From Oligoflexia bacterium (GTDB lineage Bacteria > Bdellovibrionota > Bacteriovoracia > Bacteriovoracales > Bacteriovoracaceae): a stretch of DNA of 64,000 nt. Where the stretch lies: contig JADGAN010000013.1 in assembly GCA_015231955.1 (NCBI GenBank), positions 1 through 64,000 of the forward strand, written 5' to 3'. The translations under genes and the position numbers were made by a program. Under the pieces are notes generated by a model. It was not told the DNA's origin, searched no databases, and saw nothing but the letters and a program-made list of their open reading frames with translations. Every line of letters begins with the position of its first letter. Positions within the stretch are counted from its first letter, which is position 1. Of the stretch, positions 50,832 to 59,723 are shown piece after piece.

Positions 50832-52736
50832 CTAGCGATTTTTGAAGCGCGCCTCTAATTCAGCAAGTTTTTGCTGAAATTCCTCTTCTCTTATGACCAA
50901 CTGATTTGATTCTTCATCAAATACAGCATAAAAAGAGTGCAACTCTTTTTCGATCTCTCCATGACGAATGCTTAATTTTGCAATTTTTGCTCCACCTTGA
51001 TCACTAGGATTCATTAATTCTGCATTGATCTCTTTTTGTTCCTCTTCTAAAGCAATAATCTTTTGCTCCAACTTTTCCACTCGCTCACGAAGTGGAACTA
51101 GAATTGCAGAGCGCTCCTTGATAATTTGTTGTCTTATGAATTTATAGGTTTTGCTATCAAGCAACTCCTCACCGTTCTCGCTACCACTACCACTACCACT
51201 ACTATTGCCGCCCTCTTTTTGCTCCCCCTCCTTCTCCTCTTCATCATACCCACCCTTTTCCAAGAACTCCTCGTAAGTGCCATCAAAAAATTCCACTCCA
51301 TTTTTTTGAAAAACAATGAGTTTATTAGGAAGACGCCTTAAGAGTAATTCGTTGTGAGTGACAATTAAAACTGTACCAGGGAAATCATCCAGTCCATTTA
51401 AGAGTGCCTCACTCGATTCCATATCTAAATGGTTGGTGGGCTCATCAAGAAACAAGAGATTACAAGGAGTGGCCAAAATTTTCCCAAGTAACACCCGTGA
51501 TTTCTCACCTCCGGAGAGAACCGCTATCTTCTTTTTAGCATCATCCCCCGAAAACATCATGGTTCCACAAATACCCCGCACCTGGGTGTAGGCCATCCCG
51601 GGATTGGACTGGCGGATCTCTTCCTCTATTGAAAGTTGTGGTAATAAGCTATCGCGGTTGGTTTGTTCAAAATAAGCAAGCTTAGCATTAGTATGCAGCT
51701 CAATTGATCCACTATCTGCACTCATCTTGCCTGCCAGTAAATTTAAAAGTGTAGTTTTCCCTTTTCCATTTTTTCCAATAATTGCTACTCGATCCTCGTG
51801 TCCAATATAAAAGGAGACATTTTGAATCAGTGGTAGCTGCACACCACGCTTATCCTTGTCATAGCAAAAGCTGAGAGACTTTACCTGCAAAGGCAACTTC
51901 CCTGTAAAAGGAGCATAGGTGAATGAAAAATCGAGATCGTGTAGCTTTTCTAACTTATCTTTTACATCTATTTTTGAAAGCATTTTTAATCGTGATTGAG
52001 CCAAAGCCCCTTGTCTTGCCTTGGCCCTAAACTTATTAACAAACTCCTCGATCTCACTGACTCGCTTCTCCTCATTAACTCGAGTTTTTTCATAAATCTC
52101 TTCTTCTTGCGCAATCTTCGCAAAATAGTCGGCGGTTTTTCCTGGGATTTTGCGAACACGCTTGCGATGAATTCCCAAAATATGTGTTACCACCGAATCC
52201 ATAAAACCACGATCGTGAGTGATCAGCATCACCTCACTTTGCCAACTTCGTAAGAAAGAGGCAAGCCAGCGCAAAGAGAGAATATCTAAATAGTTGGTTG
52301 GCTCATCTAAAAGCAGTAATTTTGCATCGGAGACCAAAAGTTTTGCTAGATTCAAACGAACCTGATAACCACCAGAAAGTGTACGCGGGTCTTTTGCAAA
52401 ATCCTCTTTAGTAAACCCCAGTCCAGAGAGCACTTTTTCCACCTTGTAGCTTGCATCTCGCTCTCCTTCTGGAAGCCCTAAGCACCCTTCTTCTACGACA
52501 CTCTTTTCACTGATGGAGATCTTTTGCGAAAGATAACCTATGGAGTAGTTTTTAGAGGTAACGATTTTTCCTTGATCGCTAAGCTCTTCACCTATGAGAG
52601 TACGAAAGAGTGTGGTTTTGCCATGGCCATTGCGACCGACCAGTCCTATGCGTTCACCATCATTAATTGCAAAGTTTACATTTTCAAAAATTAAATTAGA
52701 ACCAAAAGATTTCGCTAAATCAAAAGCTTGTAACAT
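50832..52736 (-). CDS. ABC-F family ATPase (Uup/EttA-like)
   Basis: A 634-residue protein with two ABC domains and no membrane segment. The first has Walker A GRNGHGKTT, signature LSGGYQVR and Walker B LLLDEPTNYLD. The second has Walker A GKNGKGKTT, signature LSGGEKSR and Walker B LFLDEPTNHLD. An interdomain arm rich in charged residues lies between, and a C-terminal coiled coil (LREKRVEKLEQKII..) follows a Gly/Ser/Glu/Asn-rich insert. ABC-F proteins act on the ribosome; Uup-type members with a C-terminal coiled coil also bind DNA. The role here cannot be narrowed. It is the last gene of the stretch starting with the BtuFCD-like genes and begins 2 nt after them. Confidence 0.92.
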   Translation of the reverse strand: MLQAFDLAKSFGSNLIFENVNFAINDGERIGLVGRNGHGKTTLFRTLIGEELSDQGKIVTSKNYSIGYLSQKISISEKSVVEEGCLGLPEGERDASYKVEKVLSGLGFTKEDFAKDPRTLSGGYQVRLNLAKLLVSDAKLLLLDEPTNYLDILSLRWLASFLRSWQSEVMLITHDRGFMDSVVTHILGIHRKRVRKIPGKTADYFAKIAQEEEIYEKTRVNEEKRVSEIEEFVNKFRAKARQGALAQSRLKMLSKIDVKDKLEKLHDLDFSFTYAPFTGKLPLQVKSLSFCYDKDKRGVQLPLIQNVSFYIGHEDRVAIIGKNGKGKTTLLNLLAGKMSADSGSIELHTNAKLAYFEQTNRDSLLPQLSIEEEIRQSNPGMAYTQVRGICGTMMFSGDDAKKKIAVLSGGEKSRVLLGKILATPCNLLFLDEPTNHLDMESSEALLNGLDDFPGTVLIVTHNELLLRRLPNKLIVFQKNGVEFFDGTYEEFLEKGGYDEEEKEGEQKEGGNSSGSGSGSENGEELLDSKTYKFIRQQIIKERSAILVPLRERVEKLEQKIIALEEEQKEINAELMNPSDQGGAKIAKLSIRHGEIEKELHSFYAVFDEESNQLVIREEEFQQKLAELEARFKNR

Positions 52737-52738
52737 TG

Positions 52739-53503
52739 TTAATCTCGTATTTTGGGTTTAATCCAACACTCACCCATTTCATCTCTAGTAATAATAAAGG
52801 CGTTATCGGTATGATAAATTTCTTGTAAATTTTTTTCAGTAATTGCACTATCGCTTAAAACCTGCCCATGCTTTAACAACATCACCCCATCCATCGCTCC
52901 TAAAATATTCAAGTCGTGAATGGCCATAACAATGGTTAGTCCCACAGAGAGCTGCAGCTGCTTTAGAATCTTTAGCAATTCTATCTGATATTTAATGTCT
53001 AAGTTACTAAGCGGTTCATCTAGTAACAAAATTTTAGTCCCTTTAATTAAAAACATCGCGAGAAATGCACGCCTAATCTCACCACCACTTAATTCACAAA
53101 TCGCACGCTTGCGTTTATGCTCTAGCCCCACACGCCTTAAGACCAAATCAAAATCATACTTCCCCTGCTGCACTCCCATCTCTAAAATCTCTTCCACCGT
53201 AAAGGGCAGAGTTTGATCAATATATTGAGGAAAATAACTTACAACTTGAGAAAGCTCTTTGGCGCTATAACCTTTTATAGTATTCCCCCAAACCTCAATC
53301 TGCCCACTTTTTGGCAATAAAATCCCTGATAGCATTTTAAGTAGTGTCGATTTTCCTGAGCCATTGGCCCCTAAAAGTCCAATCAACTTACCGGCCGCAA
53401 TCTCTCCACTGAAATCACCAATGGCGCCATCACTCTTGTGATAGCAATAGCTTAAATGTTCAAAGCGAAGAGCAAGCTGTGGCTGACTATTGCCGGAGCA
53501 CAT
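52739..53503 (-). CDS. btuD: ABC importer ATP-binding protein (BtuD/FecE-like)
   Basis: A 254-residue ATPase for a vitamin B12, haem or siderophore importer. Walker A is GANGSGKST (44-52), the Q-loop is VVSYFPQYIDQTLPFTVEEI, the signature is LSGGEIRR, Walker B is KILLLDEPLSNLD and the H-loop is MAIHDLN. The start overlaps the permease gene end by 17 nt, behind AAGGAGAG. Substrate choice rests with the binding protein; B12 is favoured but iron chelates are possible. Confidence 0.88.
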   Translation of the reverse strand: MCSGNSQPQLALRFEHLSYCYHKSDGAIGDFSGEIAAGKLIGLLGANGSGKSTLLKMLSGILLPKSGQIEVWGNTIKGYSAKELSQVVSYFPQYIDQTLPFTVEEILEMGVQQGKYDFDLVLRRVGLEHKRKRAICELSGGEIRRAFLAMFLIKGTKILLLDEPLSNLDIKYQIELLKILKQLQLSVGLTIVMAIHDLNILGAMDGVMLLKHGQVLSDSAITEKNLQEIYHTDNAFIITRDEMGECWIKPKIRD

Positions 53504-54455
53504 TTTCTCTCCTTAATAGGTATAAAAAATAGGGGGCGCCTAAAAGTGCCGTCACTACGCCCACAGGAATTTCCGTTGGATGCAGAAGTGTCCGTGCCAG
53601 CATATCGGAAAAGACCAAGAATACTCCTCCTAAGAGGGTGACAATCGGCAGTAACCGCTCATGACTAGCACCAACAAAACTCCTGGCCACATGAGGAGTA
53701 ATTAACCCCACAAAACCCACAATCCCCACAAGAGAGACTGCGGCCGCTGTCATCAAGGACATGGCCACAAATAGCAGCACACGCTCTCGGTGAACTGCAA
53801 ATCCCAGGGTGATGGCCAACTCATCTCCAAGCATCAGAGCATTCACTGCCTTTGCTCTCACCATTGCTATCACAACTCCGATCACGATAAACACCAGTGC
53901 ATAGGGAATAAGCGACCAATCCACCATAGTAAGATCTCCCGAAAGCCAAGCGATCGCTCCTCTAAGCCCCTCTGGAGAGAAGATATTTAAGATAAAGGTA
54001 AGTAGTGCCTGTAAAAAAAAGCTTATTCCTAATCCAGAGAGCAGCAAGCGTAGTGGCCAAAAGGTTCCTCGTTGCCATCCCCACACGAGTGTTGCCACTG
54101 TCACCAGCAAGGCGCCGATAAAAGCAAAGAGCGGAACAGTGAAAAGACCAAAAAGAGAACTCCCAAGATAAATCGCCAGCACTGCAAAGAGTGCCGAACC
54201 ACTGGAGATCCCAAGAATAAAGGGATCTGCTAAAGGGTTGCGAAGAATGCTTTGTAAAATAGTCCCTGCAGTAGCAAGAGCGGCACCTACCAAAAAGGCA
54301 ACAAAAACTCGTGGAGCACGGAGGGAATAAAAGATTTGAGCATCATCACTACTCATCTGCCATGGCAAAATAATAGAGGGGCAACAAAAAAGTGCTGCCA
54401 CCACCACTACGATGGCAAACAACAAAAAAATCACGATGAGTTTTGGCCTAAACAT
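53487..54455 (-). CDS. btuC: ABC importer permease (BtuC/FecCD type)
   Basis: A 322-residue, ten-TM permease of the FecCD family. Characteristic phrases are RAPRVFVAFLVGAALATAGTILQSILRNPLADPFILGISSGSALFAV and GFVGLITPHVARSFVGASHERLLPIVTLLGGVFLVFSDMLART near the C-terminus. These are shared by BtuC, FhuB and FecCD. It lies between the ATPase and binding-protein genes, overlapping both (17 and 25 nt), so the three form one import operon. Confidence 0.9.
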   Translation of the reverse strand: MFRPKLIVIFLLFAIVVVVAALFCCPSIILPWQMSSDDAQIFYSLRAPRVFVAFLVGAALATAGTILQSILRNPLADPFILGISSGSALFAVLAIYLGSSLFGLFTVPLFAFIGALLVTVATLVWGWQRGTFWPLRLLLSGLGISFFLQALLTFILNIFSPEGLRGAIAWLSGDLTMVDWSLIPYALVFIVIGVVIAMVRAKAVNALMLGDELAITLGFAVHRERVLLFVAMSLMTAAAVSLVGIVGFVGLITPHVARSFVGASHERLLPIVTLLGGVFLVFSDMLARTLLHPTEIPVGVVTALLGAPYFLYLLRRENVLRQ

Positions 54456-55333
54456 TTTCCTAGCTCCGAAATTCCTTCAATCACTCGAGGCCCTGCTCGA
54501 TAAAGGCGATCACTCACAAAAAAGATCTTTCCTTGCTTTGCCGCCTTGGTAGCTTTTAATTTCTCTCTTAGTACACTTTCCTCTGCGATGGAAAAGCTAT
54601 GCCCCTTCCCTATAAAGATATAATCGGGGTTTTCACGCAAGATCGCTTCTAAAGAAAAACGAGGATATGAAGAAAGCGACGATTCTGCAATGTTTTTTAA
54701 ATGAGTCAATTTTAAAGCATCATCAATAATAGTACCTTTTCCTGCAGCAATGAGTGGACTATGCCAGATCAAAAAAATTGCTTTTTTTGCGTCTACATTC
54801 CCCTGCCTCTTCCTCTTCGCACTTTCTTCCTTGATCCCTTTAAGATCGCTCTCCATTTTCTTGGTAAGTTCCAAGGCATTGGCAGTAATTTTTTCACTCT
54901 GAAAAACTTTTGCCATCTTCAAAATCTCTTCACTGAGGGCCGCAACTCTGGTTGCACGAAAAACATGCATCTTGATTTTAAGTGATTTCAGTTTATTTGC
55001 AATCTCCTTGGGATTGCCATCACTATTTACCAACACAACATGAGGTTTTAACCGCACCATTGCCTCAAGTGAAGGTGTGGCCATTCCACCAACCTTCTCT
55101 TTCTTCTTCGCCGCCTCAGGGTAATCGCAAAAGTCAGTTACTCCCACCAGCATCTCTTCTGCTCCAATAGCATAAGCAATCTCTGTTAAATTGGGGGCCA
55201 GTGAAACGACGCGAAGATTATCTCGATCCTTACCTTTTTCCTTACCTTTATCTTTGGCATAAACGGCCCCTTGATAGAATAGGAGGGGAGAAGCAAGCAA
55301 TAAGAGAAGGAGAAGCCATTTCTTGAGCAACAT
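54431..55333 (-). CDS. btuF: Periplasmic cobalamin/iron-chelate binding protein (BtuF-like)
   Basis: A 300-residue class III solute-binding protein. A Leu-rich signal peptide (1-26) is followed by a Lys/Glu/Gly-rich stretch and the core: VVSLAPNLTEIAYAIGAEEMLVGVTDFCDYP, VGGMATPSLEAMVRLKPHVVL, and YPRFSLEAILRENPDYIFIG. This follows BtuF more closely than siderophore binders (the SLAPNLTE and CDYP phrases). A B12-type cobamide is the best guess. I checked the 218-nt upstream gap for a cobalamin riboswitch box and did not see one. It starts the operon, divergent from tldD. Confidence 0.82.
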   Translation of the reverse strand: MLLKKWLLLLLLLASPLLFYQGAVYAKDKGKEKGKDRDNLRVVSLAPNLTEIAYAIGAEEMLVGVTDFCDYPEAAKKKEKVGGMATPSLEAMVRLKPHVVLVNSDGNPKEIANKLKSLKIKMHVFRATRVAALSEEILKMAKVFQSEKITANALELTKKMESDLKGIKEESAKRKRQGNVDAKKAIFLIWHSPLIAAGKGTIIDDALKLTHLKNIAESSLSSYPRFSLEAILRENPDYIFIGKGHSFSIAEESVLREKLKATKAAKQGKIFFVSDRLYRAGPRVIEGISELGKCLGQNSS

Positions 55334-55551
55334 CGTGGAGTTTTCCTTGCGACTTTACGCGGAAAAGTGGAAAATCCTTTTTCTGTAAAAATTCGCTGGT
55401 TTTGTGTAATTTTCTGTTTCTTTTTACGAATAAGAGTTCTATTAAGTTATATGTGAAAATAATTCTGATTTTTATGAGCTTTAATAGTTTTTACATTTTT
55501 TAAGATCAGTATTTTAAAACCTGCTTTGGTAAAACTCAAAAGGAAGCATGG

Positions 55552-56964
55552 ATGTTATCACTCAACGTGGCCCAAAATGTTCTTAGCTCCGCTCTTGATA
55601 AGGGAGCAACGTTTGCTGATATCTTTGTGGAAAAAAATCGCTCGCTCCTCATAAAAACATTAAATGGCAAAGTCGATAAGTTAGAGACTGGTACCGATTT
55701 TGGTATTGGAGTACGCCTCATCTTTGGGACTAAGGTTCTCTATGGGATCACTAACTCTTGTGAAGAGCATGAGCTGCTAACCTTGGTAAACTCCATTGCC
55801 CTCTTTGAAAAGGCGTCTGTTTGCAATAAACCACAACAAAGGGGCATTCCCCCGATCCCCACCATCACCCGGGCCCTAAACCAACACCCAAGCAGTGGTG
55901 GACTCGATTCTCATAAAAGTGAACACTCCTATGATTATAAAATAGAGCGCTTATTACAAATGGATCAAACTGTTCAAAAAGCGCACTCCCGTATCTCCCA
56001 GGCACAAGCGCAGCTGCTTCAGCGTCTGCAAAATGTGGCCATCTTTAACAGTGAAGGACTGGCAATCTCCGATGAACGACACTACACACGCCTCACGGCC
56101 TTTGCGGTTGCCTCCGATGGAAAAGAGCAAACAGTGGCCAGTAAAAGTTTGGGAGCATTGGATGGTTTTGATTACACTAATCACATATCACTCGATGCCC
56201 TCGGAGAAGAGGCCGCTCGCAAAGCAGTAACCATCTTAAATGCCAAACTTTGTCCAGCAGAAAAAATGCCTGTCATTCTTGGCAATGGATTTGGAGGAGT
56301 GATTTTTCACGAAGCGTGTGGACACCTACTAGAGTCTGCCGCTGTGGAAAAGCAGGCCTCTATCTTTACAGATAAGATGGATAACATAATCGCCTCTCCG
56401 ATAATTAATGCCATCGATGATGGAACCATCAAAAATGCATGGGGCTCGATCAATATCGATGATGAAGGGATGGCCAGTTCACGGCTCGAACTCATCCGCG
56501 AAGGCAAATTAGTGAACTTTATGATGGATCTCGTGGGCCACTTAAAAACAGGATACGCTCGCACTGGTTCTGCTCGTAGAGAAAGTTATCGCTTTCCTCC
56601 AGCAGCAAGAATGCGCAATACTTTTATCGCTCCCGGATCACACTCCTTTGAAGAGATGATCACCTCCATCGACTATGGGCTTTGGGCCAAAAACTTTGGT
56701 GGTGGCTCCGTACAACCGGGCACTGGTGATTTTAATTTTGTTGTAGAAGAGGGCCACCTTATTCGCAATGGAAAAATTGCAGAGGCCGTGAAAGGCGCAA
56801 CCTTAATCGGCAATGGAGCAGAAGTTTTAAAGAATATCAGCATGGTTGGTTGTGATCTTGATAGCGGTGTAGGGATATGTGGAAGTGTTAGTGGATCTGT
56901 ACCCGTAACCGTAGGCCAGCCAAGTCTTAAGGTAGATGCCATTGTTGTAGGTGGACGAGGATAA
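55552..56964 (+). CDS. tldD: TldD metalloprotease subunit
   Basis: A 470-residue TldD. The zinc motif is FHEACGHLLESAAV (HExxxH), which is unique to TldD in the TldD/TldE pair. Other conserved phrases are GTDFGIGVRLI, GGGSVQPGTGDFNF, and GSVSGSVPVTVGQPSLKVD at the end. TldD/TldE is a cytoplasmic protease that digests unfolded peptides and, in E. coli, processes the microcin B17 precursor and CcdA. Its start is the ATG at 55552 behind AAGGAAG. The tldE gene starts 4 nt after its stop. It is divergent from the BtuF-like gene. Confidence 0.95.
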   Translation: MLSLNVAQNVLSSALDKGATFADIFVEKNRSLLIKTLNGKVDKLETGTDFGIGVRLIFGTKVLYGITNSCEEHELLTLVNSIALFEKASVCNKPQQRGIPPIPTITRALNQHPSSGGLDSHKSEHSYDYKIERLLQMDQTVQKAHSRISQAQAQLLQRLQNVAIFNSEGLAISDERHYTRLTAFAVASDGKEQTVASKSLGALDGFDYTNHISLDALGEEAARKAVTILNAKLCPAEKMPVILGNGFGGVIFHEACGHLLESAAVEKQASIFTDKMDNIIASPIINAIDDGTIKNAWGSINIDDEGMASSRLELIREGKLVNFMMDLVGHLKTGYARTGSARRESYRFPPAARMRNTFIAPGSHSFEEMITSIDYGLWAKNFGGGSVQPGTGDFNFVVEEGHLIRNGKIAEAVKGATLIGNGAEVLKNISMVGCDLDSGVGICGSVSGSVPVTVGQPSLKVDAIVVGGRG

Positions 56965-56968
56965 AGAA

Positions 56969-58366
56969 ATGAAAACTGAACTTTGTGAACATATTCTAAA
57001 GCGAGCTAAAGATAAAGAGACTACTGGATGTGAACTTTTATGGCGAAGAGATGAATCCATTGCAATGAAGAGCGCTGGTGAAGGAAAAATAAATAGCGTC
57101 ACGCACTCCAATCGTGCTGTCGTCGGCGTAAGAATTATTAAAGATCACCGTGTGGGAATCAGTTACAGTGAGGCCATGGATGTAGAATCTCTTGATTGCA
57201 TGCTGGATGAAGCAATTAATAACTCTCGGTTTTTAGATTCTAAAGAGTATGAAGTCATCGATGTAGGTAGCGATAGCGGTGGGATTAACTCCTTTGGGTT
57301 GATGAATTTTTCAGAGCTAAACAATGATGAACTCTTTGCCAAAGAGAGCGAGTGGGACAATCAAGAAGCACTCTTACAAAAAATGCAAGAGATGACGCTT
57401 TTTATGGAGAGTGAAATACGTGCTCGCAGCGCCTTGGTCTCCTCGATTCCTTACAATAGTGTAAATAAAGTGATTAGCGAATTTGTAGTAGCAAACTCTC
57501 TTGGAATTCACCGTCAGAGCAGAAGAAAATTTTATACGGCACATACTGGTGCAGTTCTGAAACGCAGCAACACTATTGCTGGTTTTTGGGAAAACCACTT
57601 AAGTCGCCGCTTGCGCGATGTAGATCTTGAATACTGTCTCAAACAATCTCTACAAAGAGCTAACGATATTTTAGATGCCAGGCCCATTCCCACTGGAAAC
57701 TATCAGGTGGTTTTCTCCCCAGAAACGCTAGGAACATTGTTTGACTGTTTTTCTATCATCTTTTCTTCCAAAGCATCACTAGAAGGACATAACCCTTTTA
57801 AAGATAAGTTGGGTACCTCTGTGGCCAATCAAGAGCTAACTATTAGCGATCGTCCACTCTATCCGGCAGGACTTGCTTATTCCCTCTTTGATGATGAAGG
57901 AATGATGAGAAAAGATATGCCTTTGATCGAACGAGGGATACTTAAGAATTTTTATTTTAACAGTGCTACCGCACGCTACTTCAAAAGTAAAAATAATGGC
58001 TTTGCTAGACGCTCTCCACGGGGAGCTCTCGACGTATCCGGGCAACAGCAATACATCTCTCCCGGAAGAGAAAACAATAGTAATCTTTTAAATGATTGTT
58101 TTTATATTATTAAATTAGAAGGCATTCACGCAGGAGCAAATCCCGTTTCAGGAGAATTTTCCTTTCCTGCACAAGGATACCTTTATAATAGCAGAGGTGA
58201 AGTCACACAAAGTGTTCGCAGCGTTACCGTTGCAGGAAATTTTTATCAAATGCTTTCGCAAATTGAGGCCATTGGCAATCAAGTAGAAAGGAGTTCTACT
58301 GGAGATTTTTTTGCTCCGAAAATTCGCTTCAAAGGACTCAAAATAGGGAGTGATACAAAAAATTAA
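56969..58366 (+). CDS. tldE: TldE/PmbA protease subunit
   Basis: A protein of about 465 residues homologous to TldD but without the HExxxH motif, as expected for the non-catalytic TldE/PmbA partner. Diagnostic phrases are VGVRIIKDHRVGISYSEAMD, PTGNYQVVFSPETLGTLFDCF, FDDEGMMRKDMPLIERGILKNFYFNSATARYF, and GANPVSGEFSFPAQGYLY. The ATG at 56969 is chosen over a GTG at 56951 because GAGGAT precedes it at a suitable distance and it avoids an overlap with tldD. It completes the protease. Confidence 0.92.
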   Translation: MKTELCEHILKRAKDKETTGCELLWRRDESIAMKSAGEGKINSVTHSNRAVVGVRIIKDHRVGISYSEAMDVESLDCMLDEAINNSRFLDSKEYEVIDVGSDSGGINSFGLMNFSELNNDELFAKESEWDNQEALLQKMQEMTLFMESEIRARSALVSSIPYNSVNKVISEFVVANSLGIHRQSRRKFYTAHTGAVLKRSNTIAGFWENHLSRRLRDVDLEYCLKQSLQRANDILDARPIPTGNYQVVFSPETLGTLFDCFSIIFSSKASLEGHNPFKDKLGTSVANQELTISDRPLYPAGLAYSLFDDEGMMRKDMPLIERGILKNFYFNSATARYFKSKNNGFARRSPRGALDVSGQQQYISPGRENNSNLLNDCFYIIKLEGIHAGANPVSGEFSFPAQGYLYNSRGEVTQSVRSVTVAGNFYQMLSQIEAIGNQVERSSTGDFFAPKIRFKGLKIGSDTKN

Positions 58367-58424
58367 TTTTTTTAACTAAAAATATTAAACGAAATATTTA
58401 TACCGATTTAACGAGGTTTGCTCT

Positions 58425-59267
58425 ATGGAAAATTATGAAAACATTGTCTCTTTAAGAAGTCCGCATCGGGAAAATATCCCTGGAAGCAGCAGCAACAGCA
58501 ACAGCAGTAATGCAACCAGTGCGCCCACATTGAGTAACAAAGGTAAATTAGTACGACCTGAAAATTGTGCTAATTGCCCCGCTCTTGACAGCAGCATCTT
58601 TTGCGATCCCACACTTCAAAAGATGTTAAATGTTGGAGACCATCGCGTGGTGAACGTCTATAAAAAAGGGCAGACACTCTTTGTGCAAGGAAATCCTCCT
58701 TATGGTCTTTACTGCATCAGCTCTGGAAAAATTAAAATCTCCAACGTTGGCCCTGATGGTAAAGAGTCTATCGTAAGAATTGCCATTGCTGGAGATATTC
58801 TAGGACATCGTAGTTTATTTACCGGTCAACACTACATGGGCACGGCCACTGCGCTTGAAGACTCTGTGGTTTGTTTTATCGATAAAAAATTTATGGAGAG
58901 CTTAATCCAACAAGAGCCAAAAATTGCCTTTAACATTATCATGAAGATGGGACGTGACCTGGGAAGAGCAGAAAAGATGGTTGCATCCTTCTCTCAAAAG
59001 AATGTGCCCGAGCGTCTGGCCGAACTGCTTTTAAATCTCCGACTGGCCTATGGTGTTCCTGATCAAGGCCGTTGGCGCTTGGATATTAAATTAACGAGAG
59101 AAGAGATGGCATCAATGATCGGTACCGCAAGTGAAACGTTGATTCGTTTTCTTTCAGAATTTAAAGATCAAGGGCTTATTGAGCAGATTGGAAAAACTAT
59201 TTACCTTGTCAACCTTAAGGGGTTAATGGATTTAGGTCATCTCACCGATGACCATCTTTGGTATTAG
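58425..59267 (+). CDS. CRP/FNR-family transcriptional regulator
   Basis: A 280-residue regulator. A Ser/Asn-rich head is encoded by AGCAAC repeats. Cysteines occur in ENCANCPALDSSIFC (C-x2-C-x9-C). The cNMP-binding-like beta roll follows (VYKKGQTLFVQGNPPYGLYCISSGKIKIS, IAGDILGHRSLFTG), and the C-terminal HTH is FNR-like (LTREEMASMIGTASETLIRFLSEFKDQGLIEQ). With three N-terminal cysteines and additional ones in the core (C about 102), a redox- or Fe-S-sensing role is possible, but the family includes many without a cluster. It precedes a second, HTH-less cNMP-type protein by 9 nt. Targets are unknown. Confidence 0.9.
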   Translation: MENYENIVSLRSPHRENIPGSSSNSNSSNATSAPTLSNKGKLVRPENCANCPALDSSIFCDPTLQKMLNVGDHRVVNVYKKGQTLFVQGNPPYGLYCISSGKIKISNVGPDGKESIVRIAIAGDILGHRSLFTGQHYMGTATALEDSVVCFIDKKFMESLIQQEPKIAFNIIMKMGRDLGRAEKMVASFSQKNVPERLAELLLNLRLAYGVPDQGRWRLDIKLTREEMASMIGTASETLIRFLSEFKDQGLIEQIGKTIYLVNLKGLMDLGHLTDDHLWY

Positions 59268-59276
59268 GATTTTTGC

Positions 59277-59723
59277 ATGATTCACTATGTTCGCTTGCAT
59301 CAACGACAACAAAAATATTTTGCTGACTATGGCGACTTAGTTACCTTCCCACACACCTCAATCCTCTATTATGAAGGACACGTCCCTTTGGCCGGATACT
59401 TAATAGTAAAAGGATCCATCCTTTTACTAAGGAGAGGAAAAATTGTCGCGGAGGTTGGGCCTGGCAACCTTTTGGGAGCAAGTGAATTCAACAGACGTCA
59501 ACCCTCTCCTCTTCGTGCTATAGTGACGGCCAATGGCCAACTGATCATCTTAGGTTACTCCGCAATGAAAGAGATTCACTCTTGCCCGGAAGGAGTGCGC
59601 ATGCTTCATGAAATTTTTGGGGAACACAATTGGTACTGGAATAATAACAAGAAGAAGGATAAAAAGGAGATGCAAAATCCCCCAAACACTACCAATAGTA
59701 ACGAGGATAACCATTTATGCTAG
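59277..59723 (+). CDS. Cyclic-nucleotide-binding-domain protein without DNA-binding domain
   Basis: A 148-residue protein made only of a CRP-like beta roll: VTFPHTSILYYEGHVPLAGYLIVKGSILLLRRGKIVAEVGPGNLLGASEF. It lacks the PRES-type phosphate-binding cassette with the conserved Arg, so cAMP binding is doubtful. The C-terminal 25 residues are Asn/Lys rich. It follows the CRP/FNR gene by 9 nt and overlaps the yqhD start by 7 nt, so the three are co-transcribed. It may modulate the neighbouring regulator, but this is a guess. Confidence 0.75.
   Translation: MIHYVRLHQRQQKYFADYGDLVTFPHTSILYYEGHVPLAGYLIVKGSILLLRRGKIVAEVGPGNLLGASEFNRRQPSPLRAIVTANGQLIILGYSAMKEIHSCPEGVRMLHEIFGEHNWYWNNNKKKDKKEMQNPPNTTNSNEDNHLC

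Noticed and set aside
55334-55551. Possible cobalamin riboswitch upstream of the BtuF-like gene
   Set aside because: I looked for a B12-box-like GC-rich motif and associated stems; the stretch is A/T rich and no such motif is visible.
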